From assembly GCA_025765615.1 (NCBI GenBank), contig JAIVFJ010000188.1:60925-124924 (forward strand): a stretch of DNA of 64,000 nt, written 5' to 3'. Numbering within the stretch: the stretch's first letter is position 1; each line of letters starts with the position of its first letter. Position numbers and translations under genes: made by a program. The stretch is from Zopfochytrium polystomum. Taxonomy: Eukaryota; Chytridiomycota; Chytridiomycetes; Chytridiales; Chytridiaceae. Below are positions 63,486-64,000 of the stretch, piece after piece. Under the pieces are notes generated by a model. That model did not search any database, was not told where the DNA came from, and worked only from the letters and a program-made list of their open reading frames with translations.

Positions 63486-64000
63486 ATGAAGTTCGATCCA
63501 CATCGCGCCAAAGCGTCCCGACGCTGGAAGGCACGCCATCAAAGCGAAGGGGCAAAGAACACACCATCTTCGACTTCGAGTGTGGACTCAACAGCGACCC
63601 ACGACAACGATTTGGATCACGATTCAGGCTCCGACAGCGAGACGCGGCGGTTCGGACGCCGAAAGTTAGAAAGCAACGCCTTCAGGTTCGTCGACGAGAA
63701 AATCGACGACAACGATGCGACCGTTTCCGACAGCGCTACGATGGCTGAAAGTAAGGGAGGCGCAATCTGTTCGAACTGAAAAAGGCCCTGACGAAGCGAT
63801 ACGCAGATGATTCCAAGCGAGCGGACCGAGAAACACGGAATCTCATTGCTCTCATCCGAGATGCCGAGCGTGAATTGATCGTAGACCCGTCGTCTTATTT
63901 TCGGTTCAAAGGAGAACAGGATTGGACATTAGATTCAAAGGCATCCCTTCAGGCAGATCTTTTGAGCGAGGTGGGTGCGAAGCTCAACAAGGTGGGGTTT
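63486..64000 (+). CDS. unknown protein, 5' part, runs off the window
   Basis: It starts at ATG 63486, or at an in-frame ATG at 63351. A basic, Ser/Asp-rich, probably disordered N-terminus (KFDPHRAKASRRWKAR, DLDHDSGSDSETRRFGRR) is followed by a helical region (LFELKKALTKRYADDSKRAD, LIALIRDAERELIVDP, SLQADLLSEVGAKLNK) open to base 64000. Joining the two requires one additional G in GGG 63755-63757. The family is not recognised. It is divergent from the cystathionine beta-synthase gene. Confidence 0.5.

Noticed and set aside
61360..63489. 709-codon plus-strand frame opposite cystathionine beta-synthase
   Set aside because: The minus strand has all exons, splice sites and catalytic motifs of the enzyme; the plus frame has no recognisable domain and overlaps its introns and exons alike.
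1..64000. CRISPR arrays, operons, ribosome binding sites, riboswitches
   Set aside because: The window is eukaryotic; no regularly spaced repeats were seen and such prokaryotic features are not expected.
1..64000. tRNA or rRNA genes
   Set aside because: No cloverleaf or rRNA signature was noticed by eye; a covariance-model scan would be needed to exclude tRNAs.

Overview
The window is eukaryotic and fungal in style. Genes lie on both strands, are GC-rich and compact, and carry short GT-AG introns of about 55-80 bases. A fibronectin-III/ankyrin protein of the FANK1 type (linked to flagellated cells in animals), Tf1-type and DIRS-like retroelements, a laccase, a TORC2 Sin1/Avo1 subunit and large families of serine/threonine-rich surface proteins suggest a zoosporic (chytrid-like) fungus. 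That placement is inference; no rRNA or other marker gene is present.

Layout. (1) 1-2.4 kb: the 3' portion of a SnoaL/NTF2-like gene and a small unknown gene. (2) 2.4-25.2 kb: four paralogous two-exon genes (A-D), all on the minus strand, with a probable arrestin-like fold. A and B lie in a segmental duplication and are now separated by about 14.5 kb of transposon debris (4.3-18.9 kb). That debris holds a structurally complete Tf1-like Ty3/Gypsy element (8844-12738; matching 353-bp LTRs, GCACC target duplication) that lacks reverse transcriptase and RNase H. It sits inside a decayed DIRS-like element and next to a decayed Ty1/Copia relic. (3) 25.2-44.0 kb: a family of receptor-like proteins with a signal peptide, a Cys-containing ectodomain (FCVGD motif), a Ser/Thr stalk, one membrane span, a basic stop-transfer, a SAM domain and a C-terminal PPPY. 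It includes an orphan SAM relic, a copy with a premature stop, an ectodomain-reduced copy and a GPI-type copy. A type II lectin-like membrane protein, a laccase and SIN1 are interleaved. (4) 44.3-51.8 kb: housekeeping genes (DinB-like, FANK1-like, TIGAR-like phosphatase, RMI1, BolA-like, a small membrane protein). (5) 51.9-61.3 kb: six paralogous Cys-rich GPI-type surface proteins and three small single-span PPxY proteins, plus an unrecognised gene. (6) 61.4-64 kb: cystathionine beta-synthase and the start of an unknown gene.

Two themes cut across the window. First, PPxY motifs occur at the cytoplasmic end of the SAM receptors and of the small single-span proteins, in the same region as arrestin-like genes. 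This is compatible with surface receptors handled by a WW-domain ubiquitin ligase/arrestin system, a hypothesis only. Second, many otherwise well-conserved genes, including RMI1, the laccase and the TIGAR-like gene, are broken by single-base length changes, mostly in short homopolymers. Uncorrected sequencing indels explain this more simply than mass pseudogenisation. Splice sites were placed by eye from paralogue or family conservation and reading phase, without transcript data.
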